NCBI RefSeq assembly: GCF_000284295.1 | Contig: NC_017093.1 | Location: 5,270,001 to 5,334,000 of the forward strand | DNA length: 64,000 bases | Direction: 5' to 3' | DNA from: Actinoplanes missouriensis 431 | GTDB taxonomy: Bacteria > Actinomycetota > Actinomycetes > Mycobacteriales > Micromonosporaceae | Shown: piece after piece, positions 50,033 to 58,892 of the stretch | How positions within the stretch are numbered: position 1 is the first letter of the stretch | Layout of the letters: every line of letters starts with the position of its first letter | The notes under the pieces: model-generated | Database searches by the model: none | What the model was told of the DNA's origin: nothing | Seen by the model: only the letters and a program-made list of their open reading frames with translations | Program-made: the position numbers and the translations under genes

Positions 50033-51723
50033 CGGCGCGCCCCTGAGGTGCCGGTCTCGTTCGATCCTGTCTTTTTCGATCCTTCTTCGATCGGACCCGG
50101 CTCGAAGGTGGTCGCGCGGTGCACGGCGAACGGGCCGATCGCGAGCAGATCCACCGGCGCCGAGCCGAACAGCTCCAGCGCCTCCCGGGGCGTGTCCACC
50201 ATCGGGCGCCCGGCCGTGTTCAAGGACGTGTTGACGACCACCGGAAGGCCGGTCTGCCGCTCGAACTCGGCGAGCATCTCCGCCACGATCGGCTCGGTCT
50301 CGGCGTGCACGGTCTGCACCCGGGCCGTGCCGTCGACATGGGTGACCGCCGGGATCCGGTCCCGCCAGTGCGGCTTCACCTTGTGCACGAAGAGCATGTA
50401 CGGGCTCGGATAGACGCCTTCGAAGATCTCGTCGAAGCGTTCGGCCAGGACCATCGGCGCGATCGGGCGGAACTGCTCGCGGCCCTTCACGTCGTTCATC
50501 CGGGTCTGGGTGTGCGCGTCGCCGGGGTGCGCGAGCAGCGAACGGTGGCCGAGGGCGCGCGGGCCGTACTCACTGCGGCCCTGGTACCAGGCGACGATGC
50601 CGTTGCCGGCGAGGACCCGGGCCGCCTCGTGCGCGATCGACGCCGGCCGGGTGTACGGCACCGCGGCCCGCTTCAGCTCCGCCTCCAGCTCCTCGTCGCT
50701 CCAGCCCCGGCCGAGCGCGGCGGTGCCGAACGGGACATGCTCCCGGCCGAGCGAGAGCGCCGCGCCGAGGGCGGTGCCCGCGTCGCCGGCCGCCGGCTGG
50801 ACCCAGACCCGCTCGAACGGGCCCTCGGCGGCGATCCGGGCGTTCGCCACGCAGTTGAGGGCGGTGCCGCCGGCCATCGTCAGCGTCGTCAGTCCGCCGG
50901 ACGCCTCGAAGGTCCAGCGGGCCAGGTCGAGCAGCACCTCCTCGAGGCGGACCTGCACGCTGGAGGCCAGGTCGGCGTGGGCCTCGGTCATCTCGCCGTC
51001 GGCGGCACGCGCCTTCGCGAGGGCGTCCCAGTCGATGCGTTCGACGGTGAAGCCGCCGTCGTCGTTGGCGTGGACCAGCTCACGCAGGAGTCCGAGGAAC
51101 TTGGGCCGGCCGTAGGAGGCGAGGGCCATCACCTTGTACTCGTCGCTGGAGTGCATGAAGCCCAGGTGCCGGGTGAGATCCTCGTAGAGCAGACCCAGCG
51201 AGTGCGGCAGCTCCTGGCTCTTGAAGACCTCCAGCTGCCCGTCGCGGTACGCGCCGGCCAGGTGGCTGGCGGACTCGCCGCGCCCGTCCAGCACCAGCAC
51301 CGCGTTCTGTTCGGGGACGCTCAGCCCGGCGGAGGCGGCGTGCGCGACGTGGTGCGGCACGAACCGGACCTGCTCCGGGTCGAGGCCGGGCAGCGCCGTC
51401 GCGAGGAACTGGGGCGCCCGTCGTGCGTAGTCGACGCGCAGGTGGTCCCAGGGGTCGCCCAGGCCCAGCTGCTGCGCGTCGCCGCAGAGCGCCGGATCGA
51501 AGGAGTAGGCGACCGCGTCCAGGTCACCCGGTTTGAGCCCGGCAGCCTCCAGGCACCAGGCGGCGGAGAGCTCCGGGAGCTCCCACGCGGAGAACGGCAC
51601 CGGCCGCTTGCCGTGCTTGCGCCGGCTGAACCGTTCCTCCTCCGCTGCCGCAACCACGCGTCCGTCGACGACCAGTGCGGCCGAGGGATCGTGGAAGATC
51701 GCGTTGACGCCAAGTACTCGCAT
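50029..51723 (-). CDS. NodU/CmcH-type O-carbamoyltransferase
   Basis: This 564-aa enzyme is the first gene of the heptose operon. It begins MRVLGVNAIFHDPSAALVV with metal-binding His in VPHHVAHAASAG, the Kae1/HSP70-like fold motif MAGGTALNCVANARI, and the C-terminal YrdC-like part EYGPRALGHRSLLA and NTSLNTAGRPMVDTP. Family members move the carbamoyl group of carbamoyl phosphate, through carbamoyl-AMP, to sugar hydroxyls. The context suggests a carbamoylated heptose or hexose in the surface glycan. Confidence 0.93.
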   Translation of the reverse strand: MRVLGVNAIFHDPSAALVVDGRVVAAAEEERFSRRKHGKRPVPFSAWELPELSAAWCLEAAGLKPGDLDAVAYSFDPALCGDAQQLGLGDPWDHLRVDYARRAPQFLATALPGLDPEQVRFVPHHVAHAASAGLSVPEQNAVLVLDGRGESASHLAGAYRDGQLEVFKSQELPHSLGLLYEDLTRHLGFMHSSDEYKVMALASYGRPKFLGLLRELVHANDDGGFTVERIDWDALAKARAADGEMTEAHADLASSVQVRLEEVLLDLARWTFEASGGLTTLTMAGGTALNCVANARIAAEGPFERVWVQPAAGDAGTALGAALSLGREHVPFGTAALGRGWSDEELEAELKRAAVPYTRPASIAHEAARVLAGNGIVAWYQGRSEYGPRALGHRSLLAHPGDAHTQTRMNDVKGREQFRPIAPMVLAERFDEIFEGVYPSPYMLFVHKVKPHWRDRIPAVTHVDGTARVQTVHAETEPIVAEMLAEFERQTGLPVVVNTSLNTAGRPMVDTPREALELFGSAPVDLLAIGPFAVHRATTFEPGPIEEGSKKTGSNETGTSGARR

Positions 51724-51885
51724 GGCGCGCCGGATACCCCGTATTTTTGCGTCTATTCAAATGATCATCGACTTCTCCCCGAAAGATCAGTCCTTTCTGA
51801 AAAATGCGCATGACCTGCACTGATAGGTGGCACTATTTGCGGCCTGCCAAGTTTTTATGCGATGCAACGGGGAAGACACCCGCCC
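51724..51885. promoter_or_regulatory. AT-rich divergent promoter region of the heptose operon
   Basis: This 162-bp gap between the carbamoyltransferase and aldehyde dehydrogenase starts is clearly more AT-rich than its surroundings (runs such as gtatttttgcg and ctgaaaaatgcg). It must hold the promoter of the nine-gene operon and that of the dehydrogenase. I could not assign -35/-10 pairs with confidence. Confidence 0.6.
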
Positions 51886-53292
51886 ATGTACGACGTCGAG
51901 CAGCTCATCGCCGGCACCTGGACCCCCGGCTCCGGTGACCGCACCCTGACCGTTATCGACCCGCGCGACGACACCCCGGTGACCCGGGTGCCGGTCTCCT
52001 CCGAGGCCGACGTCGCGGCCGCGGTGAAGGCCGCCCGCGCCGCCGCCGCAGAGTGGGCCCGGACCGCGCCGGCCGCCCGCGCCGCGGCCCTGCATGCCGC
52101 CGCCACCGCCGTCGAGGCCGCCGCGGGCGAACTCGCCGAGATCATGTCCGCCGAGATGGGCAAACCGGTCGGTGAGGCCGGCGACAGCATCGCCGCCGGT
52201 GTCGGCACCCTCCGCCAGTACGCCGAGCTCGGGCCCACCCACCGCGGCCGGACCCTGGCCGGCAACGACGAGGCGATCGACCTGATGGCCTACGCGCCGC
52301 GCGGCGTCGTCGCGGTGATCACCCCGTGGAACGACCCGGTGGCGGTCTCCTGCGGCCTGCTCGGCGCTGCCCTGGTCACCGGCAACGCGGTCGTGCACAA
52401 GCCGAGCGAGCGCACCCCGGCCACCGGGTGGAGGCTGGCGCAGATCCTCGCGCCGCACTTCCCGGACGGCGTGCTGGGGCTGCTGGCCGGTGACGGGCCG
52501 GTCGGCGCGGCTCTCGCCGGAAGCGAGGTGGACGTGGTGGCGCACGTCGGCTCCACCGCCACCGGCCGGGCCATCGCCGCCGCCTGTGCCCGGACGGGCG
52601 CGAAGGCGCTGCTGGAGAACGGCGGCAGTGACCCGCTGATCGTGGACTCCGGCGTGGACCCGGTGTGGGCGGCGCAGCAGGCCGCGCTCGGCGCGTTCGC
52701 CAACGCCGGACAGATCTGCGTCGCGGTCGAACGGATCTACGTCCATCAGGATGTCGCCGCGCCGTTCCTCGACGCGCTCGCCGAGGAGGCCGCCGCCTGG
52801 GCCGAGAAGATCGGGCCGCTGGTCGACGTGCGGCTCCGCTCCGGCGTCGACGAGCAGGTACAGGCCGCGGTGCGCGACGGCGCCCGGGTGCTCTGCGGCG
52901 GGTCGGCGCCGGGCGGCGCGGGGGCCTTCTACCCGCCGACCGTCCTCGCCGACTGCACGGACGACATGGCGGTGGTCCGGGAGGAGACCTTCGGGCCGGT
53001 CGCGGCGGTGGTCACGGTCGACTCGTTCGGCACCGCGCTGGCACGGGCGGCGGAGTCACCGTACGGGCTGGCCGCCACCGTGCTTACCGGCTCGATGAGC
53101 CACGCCCAGCAGGCCTGGCGGGAGCTCCCGGTGGGAACGGTGAAGATCAACGCGGTCTTCGGCGGAGCGCCGGGTGGCGCCGCGCATCCGCGCCGCGGCA
53201 GCGGACAGGGCTTCGGGTACGGCCCTGAGCTGCTCGACGAGATGACCGTGATGAAGGCCGTCCACATCGAGGCGCCGCCCACCGGCTGGTGA
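51886..53292 (+). CDS. Aldehyde dehydrogenase family protein
   Basis: This 468-aa NAD(P)-dependent enzyme has the cofactor-side VITPWNDPVAV and KPSERTP, the general base Glu in ALLENGGSDP (family usual is ELGG), the catalytic Cys in NAGQICVAVERI and the C-terminal EETFGPVAAV. It oxidises an aldehyde to an acid; the substrate is unknown. The ATG at 51886 gives the usual N-terminus, while 51862 is an alternative. It is divergent from the heptose operon and probably unrelated to it. Confidence 0.92.
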   Translation: MYDVEQLIAGTWTPGSGDRTLTVIDPRDDTPVTRVPVSSEADVAAAVKAARAAAAEWARTAPAARAAALHAAATAVEAAAGELAEIMSAEMGKPVGEAGDSIAAGVGTLRQYAELGPTHRGRTLAGNDEAIDLMAYAPRGVVAVITPWNDPVAVSCGLLGAALVTGNAVVHKPSERTPATGWRLAQILAPHFPDGVLGLLAGDGPVGAALAGSEVDVVAHVGSTATGRAIAAACARTGAKALLENGGSDPLIVDSGVDPVWAAQQAALGAFANAGQICVAVERIYVHQDVAAPFLDALAEEAAAWAEKIGPLVDVRLRSGVDEQVQAAVRDGARVLCGGSAPGGAGAFYPPTVLADCTDDMAVVREETFGPVAAVVTVDSFGTALARAAESPYGLAATVLTGSMSHAQQAWRELPVGTVKINAVFGGAPGGAAHPRRGSGQGFGYGPELLDEMTVMKAVHIEAPPTGW

Positions 53293-53301
53293 GGAGGCTC
53301 C

Positions 53302-53335
53302 GGGCGCGCTCACTCGTCACGGGTGAGGCGCGCCC
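53302..53335 (+). terminator. Hairpin after the aldehyde dehydrogenase gene
   Basis: GGGCGCGCTCAC pairs with GTGAGGCGCGCCC (one bulge, 9-nt loop) 9 nt past the stop codon. It is a likely terminator without a T-tract. Confidence 0.6.
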
Positions 53336-53361
53336 GCGGCCGCCGCCCGCAGAATCGGGCC

Positions 53362-53451
53362 ATGAATGGCTGGCTTATGTGGGGACTGATCCTGCCCGTG
53401 CTGCTGGTGGTCGCCGGCATCGTCAACTATCGCCGTAACCGGCGTCGCTGA
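53362..53451 (+). CDS. 29-aa single-helix membrane peptide
   Basis: A short frame begins MNGWLMWGLILPVLLVVAG and ends NYRRNRRR. One hydrophobic helix followed by a strongly basic end is the plan of many real bacterial microproteins with the C-terminus inside. The ribosome binding site is weak (cggg). It follows the dehydrogenase terminator. Function is unknown, and translation is likely but not certain. Confidence 0.5.
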   Translation: MNGWLMWGLILPVLLVVAGIVNYRRNRRR

Positions 53452-53573
53452 GGTCGGCCCCGATGTGATCGTGGACCCTTGGTGAGCTAGCCGGTTCACG
53501 GGCGCACGACCAGGCGGATTCGCGACAGGGCCGGGACTGGGATTCGGGTCCGCGGGCGCTCAATGATGGGGGC

Positions 53574-54944
53574 GTGCGTGAGGCGATCCAGAAGCTGAGA
53601 GACGACGCGATGGCGGTTGCCACCGTGGACGCCGCCATGCCCACCGCCATGTCCGCCGCTATGCCGGACGACGAGGTGGCCGCCGCCTGCGTGGCCGACC
53701 TGCACGAGACCATCCAGGCGCTGAGCGCCCTGCAGCTGCGCCTCGTCCGCCAACTGGACAAGAACGACTTCGCGAAGAAGACCTCCTCCCGCAGCACCCC
53801 GGCCTGGCTGCGCGACAAACTCCGCGTCGACTGGTACGTGGCTCGCCGGATGGTCGCACAGGCCGCCCTGCTGGACAGGCGCCCGGAGCTGAACAGCGCG
53901 CTCAGCACCGGCGACGTCACCGGCGCGCAGGTCCGGGTCATCGGCGAGGCGCTCCGCTTCCTGCCGGAGGCCGTCGAACCGGAGACCGTGAACGCGGCGG
54001 AACAGGCGCTGATCGACTACGCCCAGCGCTTCGAGCCGGCCCGGCTCCGCAAGATCGGGGACCGGATCCTGGAGCACGTCTCCCCGGACGAGGCCACCCG
54101 GCTCGAGGGCGAGGCGCTCCGTCGCGCCGAGCAGCGGGCCTGGTGGCGACGGGGTTTGACGCTCTGCGCCCCGGTCGGTGGAAGCGTGCGGGTGATGGGC
54201 TGCCTCACCGTCGAAGACGCCGCCATCGTCCAGGCGGCGCTGGATCCGCTCTGCGCCCCGGCATCCACCCGATCCTCGTCGGAGAAAGACACGGCGACGG
54301 GGAACGGCACGGACGCCGGAAACGATGGCAACGGAAGCGATGGCGCCGGCCCCGACGAGAGCCTGTCGCCGCGTCAGCGCCGCGCCGACGCGCTGGTCGA
54401 GGTCTGCCGGCGCGCCCTGCGTTCCGGAACCCTCCCGCACAACGGCGGTCTTCCACCCCAGATGTCCGTCACGATCGACTACGAGACGCTGCTCACCGGC
54501 GTGGGCACCGCCTACACCGAGAGCGGCACCCGCCTGGACGCCGAAGCCGCCCGCCGGATGGCCTGCGACGCCCGGATCCTCCCGGTGGTGCTCGGCGGCG
54601 CCGGCGAGCCGCTCGATCTCGGTCGCTCGCGGCGCCTCTTCTCCCCGGCGCAACGGCAGGCCCTCGCCGTCCGGGACGGCGGATGCGCCTTCCCGGACTG
54701 CGACCGCCCGCCCAGCTGGTGCGAAGCCCACCACATGCTTCCCTGGGACCACGACGGGCCCACCGACGTCGCACAAGGCGTGCTGCTGTGCCGGCCGCAC
54801 CACCGGCTCGTCCACGGTGGCGGATGGACGGCATCCCGGGGCGCCGACGGGCTGCCGGAGTTCCTGCCGCCGGCACACGTCGACCCGACCCGGCAGCCAC
54901 GGCGCAACATCCTGCACCGTCCCGCGATCCACCGGCGCATCTAG
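53574..54944 (+). CDS. DUF222 / HNH endonuclease-domain protein (13E12-repeat type)
   Basis: This 456-aa protein has an N-terminal DUF222 region (about 10-320) and a C-terminal HNH domain with CAFPDCDRPPSWCEAHH and LCRPHHRLVHGGGW. The Cys and His ligands and catalytic His are intact. A low-complexity Gly/Asn/Asp stretch (about 240-262) sits in the middle. Such proteins occur in multiple copies in many actinobacteria and are related to the mycobacterial 13E12 repeat family. Their role is unclear and may involve mobile DNA or DNA repair. Confidence 0.9.
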   Translation: MREAIQKLRDDAMAVATVDAAMPTAMSAAMPDDEVAAACVADLHETIQALSALQLRLVRQLDKNDFAKKTSSRSTPAWLRDKLRVDWYVARRMVAQAALLDRRPELNSALSTGDVTGAQVRVIGEALRFLPEAVEPETVNAAEQALIDYAQRFEPARLRKIGDRILEHVSPDEATRLEGEALRRAEQRAWWRRGLTLCAPVGGSVRVMGCLTVEDAAIVQAALDPLCAPASTRSSSEKDTATGNGTDAGNDGNGSDGAGPDESLSPRQRRADALVEVCRRALRSGTLPHNGGLPPQMSVTIDYETLLTGVGTAYTESGTRLDAEAARRMACDARILPVVLGGAGEPLDLGRSRRLFSPAQRQALAVRDGGCAFPDCDRPPSWCEAHHMLPWDHDGPTDVAQGVLLCRPHHRLVHGGGWTASRGADGLPEFLPPAHVDPTRQPRRNILHRPAIHRRI

Positions 54945-54987
54945 AAGCCGGCCGGCACGTCCCGCCGGCAGAAACGACGGCGGGAGA

Positions 54988-55827
54988 TCATGCGGGCGGT
55001 GCGCTCAGCCGTACCAGATCCTGCTCCACCTCCGGCGGCAGCAACCGCCGGTGCCGCAGTGCCCACGGAAGTGCCCGGGCCACGTCCCACCCCGCTGCCG
55101 GCGCTTCCCGCATCGCCGCGGCGACGGTTCGGGCGACCACGCCCGCCGGCCGGCGCAACAGCGCGGTCAACATCCGGTTCCGTGCCTCGATCCGCCGGCG
55201 GGCGCCGCGGTCCCGGCCTGCCGGGAGGGGGAAGTGACGCACCGTCAACGACGGGTCGTAACACAACCACCAACCGGCGGCGGCCAGATCCATGGCCAGG
55301 AGCGCTTCCTCCCCGTACACGAAAAGGCGCGGCTGGAAACCGCCCGCCTCGAGAAACGCCGCGCGCCGGACCACGACGGCGCACGAGAGGAAACCCAGGA
55401 TCGAGGGACCGGGGGCGCCGGCCGGCGTGCCGAGCGGGGCCGCGGCCATCTCCACCGAGACCGGGTCGAGGCGGCCCTCCGGCCCGATCAGCACGCGAGC
55501 CGAGAGCAGGGCCAGCCGCGGGTGCGCGTCCATCAGGGCGGCGGCGCGCGCCAGGGACCCCGGTGACCAGTACGAGTCGTCGTCCGCGAACGCGACGTAC
55601 GGGGTGACCGCCCGTCGCACCCCCTCGTTGCGGGCCGCCGCGCCGATGTTCTCGCCGAGCCGCACCACCTCGACGGCCGGGAACGCCGTGGCGATCTCCT
55701 CCGGGCCGCCGTCGTCCGAGGCGTTGTCGACGAGGATCACCGGGGCCTGGTGCTCGGGCAGGGTCTCGAAGAGCCGGTCCCGGCGGTTGCGGGTGGCCAC
55801 CACGACCGTGACGCTGTCGCTCGTCAC
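54988..55827 (-). CDS. Glycosyltransferase family 2
   Basis: This 279-aa GT-A enzyme has VTVVVATRNRRDRLFETL at the N-terminus, the acidic metal site AFADDDSYW and the acceptor-side YGEEALLAMDLAAAGW. It resembles rhamnosyltransferase-like GT2 proteins. There is no membrane helix. The GTG overlaps the stop of an F420-type oxidoreductase gene that precedes it on this strand. Substrates are unknown, and it is separate from the heptose operon. Confidence 0.9.
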   Translation of the reverse strand: MTSDSVTVVVATRNRRDRLFETLPEHQAPVILVDNASDDGGPEEIATAFPAVEVVRLGENIGAAARNEGVRRAVTPYVAFADDDSYWSPGSLARAAALMDAHPRLALLSARVLIGPEGRLDPVSVEMAAAPLGTPAGAPGPSILGFLSCAVVVRRAAFLEAGGFQPRLFVYGEEALLAMDLAAAGWWLCYDPSLTVRHFPLPAGRDRGARRRIEARNRMLTALLRRPAGVVARTVAAAMREAPAAGWDVARALPWALRHRRLLPPEVEQDLVRLSAPPA

Positions 55828-56771
55828 AACCTGTCACGCAGTTCCGTGGTGAAGAAGTCCAGGAAGCCGTCCGGGTCCGGGCCGGCGTTCATCAGGACGA
55901 TGTGGTCGAATCCCGCGTCGCGGTACTGCTGGATCGACTCGACGTACCGGGCCGGGTCGGGTCCGCAGACGAACGTCTTACGAACGTCGTCCTCGGTGAC
56001 CGTCGCCGACGCCGCCTCGAAGTTGACCGGATTGGGCAGTTCGGCCATCACCTTCCACCCGGTGACAGCCCAGCGGGTGGTCCGGTGCGCCTCCTTCACC
56101 GCGGCTTCCTCGGTGGGCGCCCACGCGACCGAGGCCTCCGCGTACTTCGGCCCCTTCCCACCGGCGGCGGTGAAGGTCTCCACCAGGTCGGCGCGTGGCT
56201 CGGTCGCGAACAGCCCGCTGCCGTGGGTGGCCGCCAGTTCGGCCGCGACCTTGCCGCCCGCGGCGACCGCGATGGCCGGCAACGTCTCCGGGAGGTCGAA
56301 CACCCGCGCGTCCTCGAGCTGCAGATGCTTGCCCTGGTACGACTGGTAACCGCCCTGCCAGAGCAGGTTGATGATGTCGAGGGCCTCGACGAGCCGCTCG
56401 TGCCGGTCCCGGACGCTGCCGAAGCCCTGCCCGACGACGTGCTCGTTGAGCCGCTCACCCGAGCCGACACCGAGGGTGAACCGCCCGTCCGAGATGATCG
56501 CCAGAGTGGCGGCGGCCTGGGCGATGATTGCCGGGTGGTACCGCACCGAGGGGCAGGTCACGCCGGTGGCGAGGCCGAGGGTGCGGGTCTGTACGGCGAT
56601 CGCGCTCAGCACGTTCCATGCGAACGGCGAGTGTCCCTGCACGTCGAGCCACGGGTGGTAGTGGTCGCTGATCTCGACGAAGTCGAAGCCGGCCTGTTCC
56701 GCCCGGATCGCCTGCCGGATGAGTTCCTTGGGACCGAACGCCTCGGCCGCGAGCTTGTACCCGATTTTCAT
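55824..56771 (-). CDS. LLM-class F420-dependent oxidoreductase
   Basis: This 315-aa luciferase-like protein begins MKIGYKLAAEAFGPKELI and has FVEISDHYHPWLDVQGHSPF and LGVGSGERLNEHVVG. These match the F420-dependent glucose-6-phosphate dehydrogenase-like LLM subfamily (TIGR03557 type). It would use coenzyme F420, consistent with an actinobacterium. It starts at 56771 and its stop overlaps a GT2 gene (GTGA). Substrate is unknown. Confidence 0.92.
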   Translation of the reverse strand: MKIGYKLAAEAFGPKELIRQAIRAEQAGFDFVEISDHYHPWLDVQGHSPFAWNVLSAIAVQTRTLGLATGVTCPSVRYHPAIIAQAAATLAIISDGRFTLGVGSGERLNEHVVGQGFGSVRDRHERLVEALDIINLLWQGGYQSYQGKHLQLEDARVFDLPETLPAIAVAAGGKVAAELAATHGSGLFATEPRADLVETFTAAGGKGPKYAEASVAWAPTEEAAVKEAHRTTRWAVTGWKVMAELPNPVNFEAASATVTEDDVRKTFVCGPDPARYVESIQQYRDAGFDHIVLMNAGPDPDGFLDFFTTELRDRL

Positions 56772-56848
56772 GGTGCTGCCGATTCCCCAGCTCAACCGGC
56801 ACAAACACACGCCCGACACAAACGCGGGATCTGCGCTGACACGACACA

Positions 56849-56878
56849 GCGGCGGGCCGGCACATGCCGGCCCGCCGC
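56849..56878 (-). terminator. Strong hairpin after the DUF3618 operon
   Basis: A perfect 13-bp stem (GCGGCGGGCCGGC and its complement) with a 4-nt loop (acat) lies 11 nt past the DUF3618 stop. It probably ends the three-gene envelope operon. Confidence 0.75.
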
Positions 56879-56889
56879 TTCGTGATCGT

Positions 56890-57540
56890 TCAGGAGGTCG
56901 CCGCGTTGCGCGTCTCGTCCCGGACGTCCCGCGCGTCGGAGCGCGCGGTCTCCTTCGTGGTCTCCGCCGCTTGGCGGGCCGTGTCACGAACCTGGCCGGC
57001 CGCCTCCTGCACGGTGCCGCCCAGCTCGTCCTTGAGGTCGCTGGCCACGTCCTTGACCCGGTCGGTCAGGTCGCCGCTGTGGTCCTTGAGCTGCTGACCG
57101 GCCCGGCGCTCGGCGTCGGTGACCGGCACGAGCGAGGCGGTGAGCATGCCGACGCCGAAGGCGATGATGCCGGCGGCGAGCGGGTTGCCCTGGGTCTGCG
57201 CGGCGACGGTGCGCGGAGCGGTCCGCACCGCCTGGGCCGCGTCGTGAGCCTTGTCCTGGGCCTTCTCGCTGAGGTGGGAGGCCGTCTCCGACGCCCTGTC
57301 GCCCAGGTCGGAGGCCTTGTCACCCAGGTCGGAGGCCTTGTCGCTCAGCCGGGACGCCTGGTCGTGAGCGGCGTTCCGGGTGTCTTCGGTGGTGCCCATG
57401 ACCTTCTCCTTCACCGCGGTCCAGCGTCGGCGGGCGACCTGGCGCGGGCTCGTCTTCTCGGCCAGCAGGTCGACGTCGCGGGTCAACGTCGCCCGGGTGT
57501 TCTCGATGTCTCGCCTCAGCCGGTCGGGTTCTTCAGCCAT
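56890..57540 (-). CDS. DUF3618 protein
   Basis: This 216-aa protein begins MAEEPDRLRRDIENTRATLTRDVDLL, shortened to the DUF3618 signature RDIExTRxxLxxDVDxL. It has heptad-like repeats (SDKASDLGDKASDLGDRAS), one hydrophobic helix (GIIAFGVGMLTASLVPV, about 123-139) and another long amphipathic helix rich in Asp, Lys and Ala resembling LEA-like or YtjA-type stress proteins. It overlaps the upstream holin-like gene by 25 bp. It likely sits at the membrane under stress; function is unproven. Confidence 0.9.
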   Translation of the reverse strand: MAEEPDRLRRDIENTRATLTRDVDLLAEKTSPRQVARRRWTAVKEKVMGTTEDTRNAAHDQASRLSDKASDLGDKASDLGDRASETASHLSEKAQDKAHDAAQAVRTAPRTVAAQTQGNPLAAGIIAFGVGMLTASLVPVTDAERRAGQQLKDHSGDLTDRVKDVASDLKDELGGTVQEAAGQVRDTARQAAETTKETARSDARDVRDETRNAATS

Positions 57541-57932
57541 TGGGCGTCCTCCTTCAGCGTTTCGGCGGTGCGGCGCGGCACCGGGTCGACGGTCTTGAGT
57601 TTCTTGCGGCCGTTCACGAAGAGGACGGCGCCGATGGCGGCCCAGACGATCCCGACGATCAGGAACGCCCAGCCGTAGTCGATGACGTTGCCGAGGCCGA
57701 AGACGACCGCGAAGCTGAGCAGCAGCACGGCCAGGTAGCCGGCGAATCCGGCGCCGCCGAGCATCCCGGCGGCCTTACCGGCCTTGGTCGCCTCCTGGCG
57801 GATCTCCGCCTTGGCGAGCTCCACCTCCTGCCGGAACAGTTGCGACAGGTCGTTGCTGATGTTGCCGATGATCTCGCCGATCGAGGTTTCCGCGACGGGG
57901 TCGGCGTTGTCGTGGCGATACGGCGAGGTCAT
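57516..57932 (-). CDS. Phage_holin_3_6/DUF1469-type membrane protein
   Basis: This 138-aa protein has an amphipathic N-terminal helix (LSQLFRQEVELAKAEIRQEATKAG), two membrane helices (about 57-80 and 85-108) and a charged end. The pattern matches the actinobacterial holin-X/DUF1469 family, which despite its name is not a phage lysis protein. It overlaps both neighbours, so the three genes form one operon. Its role is probably in envelope stress. Confidence 0.9.
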   Translation of the reverse strand: MTSPYRHDNADPVAETSIGEIIGNISNDLSQLFRQEVELAKAEIRQEATKAGKAAGMLGGAGFAGYLAVLLLSFAVVFGLGNVIDYGWAFLIVGIVWAAIGAVLFVNGRKKLKTVDPVPRRTAETLKEDAQWLKNPTG

Positions 57933-58870
57933 GACCGCTCACCCGGAACGTACGTCTCCTGGGCGGTCGTCGGCGGCACCGGCGGCACGGTGGTCGCCGG
58001 GGTGATGGGCTCCTCCACGTAGGTCTCCCGCACGACGGCGGGGGTGCCGGTGCCGGTCGCGGTGTACTCAGTGGTCGCGGCGTACCCGGTGCCCGTCGGC
58101 GTCTCCGGCGGGGTGGCGTATCCCGCGGTTCCGGACGTCGACGGCGACTCGTACTCGGGGCGGAACGTGTCGGTGCTGGGCTTGCCGGCGTCGCCGTCGG
58201 CCTTCGCGACGCTCTTGCCGAGCCGTCCGACGACGAAGCCGGCGGCGAGCGCGGTGGCCAGGAACGCGCCGGGCCGGCGGCGGGCGAAGTCCTCGACCTC
58301 GCGCAGCACACCGTCGGGGCCGTTGCGGTCCAGGTAGTCGGCGAACTGACGGCCGCCGTCGGCGACGCGAGCCACGACGGCAGCGGCCGGCGAGTCCTCC
58401 CGCGTGCCGCGCATCTCGTCGAGGTGGTCGGCGGTCTGCCGGATGCTGCCGACGAGCCGGCTGTTCTGGGTACGGGCCTGCTCGTCCAGCTTCCCGCGGA
58501 TCTCCGAGGCGACGCCACGGGCCTGTGCCCGAGCTTCCTGCCCGACCCGCTGCGCCTGCTCCTTGGCGGTCTGGGTCACGTCGGCAGCGGCCTGCCCGGC
58601 GGACTCGCGCGCCTGCTGAGCGACCTGACGCGGCTTCGACGTCTCGTCGCTCTCCGACGTCGTGCCGGTCGTGCCGGAACCCTGGGCCGAGCCCGCGGCC
58701 GGGTAGGAGGTCGTGGCCGGGTACTCGGTCGTGGTCGAGTATTCCGTCGTGGTCTCGTATTCCGGGGCCGAGTACGCCGGAACGGCCTGCGTGGCAGCCG
58801 TCTCGGGCGGCACGTCGGCGGGGTACGCCGGGTCGGCGGGCAGACGGCTGCCCGGGGAGATGTCACTCAT
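57929..58870 (-). CDS. Alanine-rich helical membrane-associated protein, unknown
   Basis: This 313-aa protein has a Thr/Tyr/Pro-rich disordered N-terminus with repeated TTTEYP-like units (about 38-58). A long coiled-coil or apolipoprotein-like helix follows (about 80-150, with QQARESAGQAAADVTQTAKE). One hydrophobic helix comes next (PGAFLATALAAGFVVGRL) before a second disordered end. GGAGG precedes the ATG. It is the first gene of the operon with holin-like and DUF3618 proteins. Such trios recur in actinobacteria; function is unknown. Confidence 0.82.
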   Translation of the reverse strand: MSDISPGSRLPADPAYPADVPPETAATQAVPAYSAPEYETTTEYSTTTEYPATTSYPAAGSAQGSGTTGTTSESDETSKPRQVAQQARESAGQAAADVTQTAKEQAQRVGQEARAQARGVASEIRGKLDEQARTQNSRLVGSIRQTADHLDEMRGTREDSPAAAVVARVADGGRQFADYLDRNGPDGVLREVEDFARRRPGAFLATALAAGFVVGRLGKSVAKADGDAGKPSTDTFRPEYESPSTSGTAGYATPPETPTGTGYAATTEYTATGTGTPAVVRETYVEEPITPATTVPPVPPTTAQETYVPGERS

Positions 58871-58892
58871 GGTTCCTCCGATGGGGGGTCGG

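Noticed and set aside
53574..54944. HNH gene as sign of an intron or mobile element
   Set aside because: No inverted repeats, intron structure or transposase flank it. DUF222-HNH genes are common chromosomal genes in this group.
57516..57932. Prophage holin
   Set aside because: The family is chromosomal in actinobacteria and no other phage gene is nearby.
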